A DNA stretch of 15,713 nucleotides from Zeimonas sp039807785 (GTDB taxonomy: Bacteria > Pseudomonadota > Gammaproteobacteria > Burkholderiales > Burkholderiaceae_E): assembly GCA_039807785.1 (NCBI GenBank), contig JBDHRX010000075.1, positions 1-15,713 of the forward strand, given 5' to 3'. A program made the position numbers and the translations under genes. The notes under the pieces are model-generated. The model did no database searches, had not been told where the DNA came from, and saw only the letters and a list, made by a program, of their open reading frames with translations. Position 1 is the first letter of the stretch. The number at the start of each line of letters is the position of its first letter. Positions 15,284 through 15,713 of this stretch are shown in pieces.

Positions 15284-15713
15284 TCAGTCGATCCTCAGGC
15301 GGGCCACGCCCTGGCGCGCGATGGGCGCCAGCTCGACGCGGCGGCCATCGTGCTCGAGCTGCACCCGCTCGGCGTTGCCGATCACCAGCGTGTAAGGGCG
15401 CCGCCCGGCGAGCTCGCGCGCGCTGCCGGCGGGCTGCAGCCCGTGCAACAGGACCTTGCCGCCGGCATCGCGCACGTCGACCCATGCTTCGGCGTCGAAG
15501 CGGAAACGCAGCCCCGAGGCCGGCGTATCGGTACCGGTATCGGTACCGGTATCGGCCGACGCGGCAGCGGAAGCGGTCGCGGAAGCGGCGACCGCGGCCC
15601 GTCCGGACACCGGCGCGGCAGGGCCGGGCGCTGCCGGGGATTCGTCGGCCGCACGCCGGCCGGCCGCGGCGGCTCCGCCGGTCCCCGCTGCCGCGGACGC
15701 AGCGTCGCGGCCC
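15284..15713 (-). CDS. rodZ: Cytoskeletal protein RodZ, C-terminal part only
   Basis: About 142 residues of the C-terminus are visible; the N-terminal helix-turn-helix and membrane span lie beyond the right edge. The visible part is an Ala/Gly/Pro-rich, probably disordered periplasmic linker, then a DTGTDTGTDT segment, and then the RodZ C-terminal beta domain (DUF4115). The latter runs from about LRFRFDAEAWVDVRDAGGK through PYTLVIGNAERVQLEHDG to ELAPIARQGVARLRID. RodZ links MreB filaments to the membrane and sets rod shape. Identification rests on the beta-domain pattern and on its place immediately before ispG and hisS, as in E. coli. The reading frame is open to the window edge. Confidence 0.9.
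   Translation of the reverse strand, partial: GRDAASAAAGTGGAAAAGRRAADESPAAPGPAAPVSGRAAVAASATASAAASADTGTDTGTDTPASGLRFRFDAEAWVDVRDAGGKVLLHGLQPAGSARELAGRRPYTLVIGNAERVQLEHDGRRVELAPIARQGVARLRID
15526..15555. repeat. 12-bp tandem repeat in the RodZ linker
   Basis: The plus-strand unit TATCGGTACCGG occurs at 15526-15537 and 15538-15549, followed by a half copy to 15555. It is in frame and codes a repeating Asp-Thr-Gly-Thr pattern in the linker just before the C-terminal domain. Confidence 0.85.

Overview
The window is a dense, very GC-rich piece of bacterial chromosome. Gene content, gene order and protein family signatures point to a betaproteobacterium, most likely of the Burkholderiales. That is inference: the presence of hisZ, the short Hfq and the RodZ-IspG-HisS-YfgM-BamB-Der-Hfq-HflX-HflK-HflC order all fit, but no rRNA gene is present to settle it. 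Nothing looks mobile, phage-derived or recently acquired. This is core housekeeping DNA, and I did not find a new multi-gene system.

Layout, read in the direction of transcription (minus strand, from the right edge to the left). First come the C-terminal end of rodZ (15713-15284, cut by the window), ispG (15282-13978), hisS (13950-12604), yfgM (12588-11947), bamB (11950-10796) and der (10791-9340). After a 124-base gap come hfq (9215-8979), hflX (8982-7795), hflK (7764-6508), hflC (6486-5608) and a 61-residue DUF2065/YjeT-type membrane protein (5588-5403). After a 202-base gap with a good -10 box come hisZ (5200-3989), purA (3947-2655) and a small phosphoribosyltransferase (2633-2127). A plus-strand tRNA-Leu(CAG) gene (1932-2018) with its own promoter and intrinsic terminator lies next. 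It is divergent from rnr (RNase R), which runs off the left edge (1822-1).

The minus-strand genes are packed head to tail with gaps of 1-41 bases or short overlaps (bamB/yfgM ATGA, hflX/hfq CTGA), so they probably form long co-transcribed units. The two larger gaps, before hfq and before hisZ, are the likely internal promoter positions. Functional modules are: cell shape and envelope (RodZ, BamB, YfgM); isoprenoid synthesis (IspG); translation and ribosome assembly or rescue (HisS, Der, HflX, tRNA-Leu); RNA regulation and decay (Hfq, RNase R); control of the FtsH membrane protease (HflK/HflC); and histidine/purine/PRPP metabolism (HisZ, PurA, phosphoribosyltransferase). The right half matches the E. 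coli rodZ-ispG-hisS-yfgM-bamB-der string. The left half matches the E. coli hfq-hflX-hflK-hflC-yjeT-purA-...-rnr string. These two strings are separate in E. coli and are joined here at der/hfq.

The points most worth checking are an apparent CTG start codon for hflX overlapping the hfq stop, four near-identical GTCCGGAC palindromes in the hisZ leader, a low-complexity insertion beside the RNase R active-site motif, a repeat-built linker in Der, a divergent loop in HisRS, and inverted repeats in the rnr/tRNA-Leu divergent promoter region.
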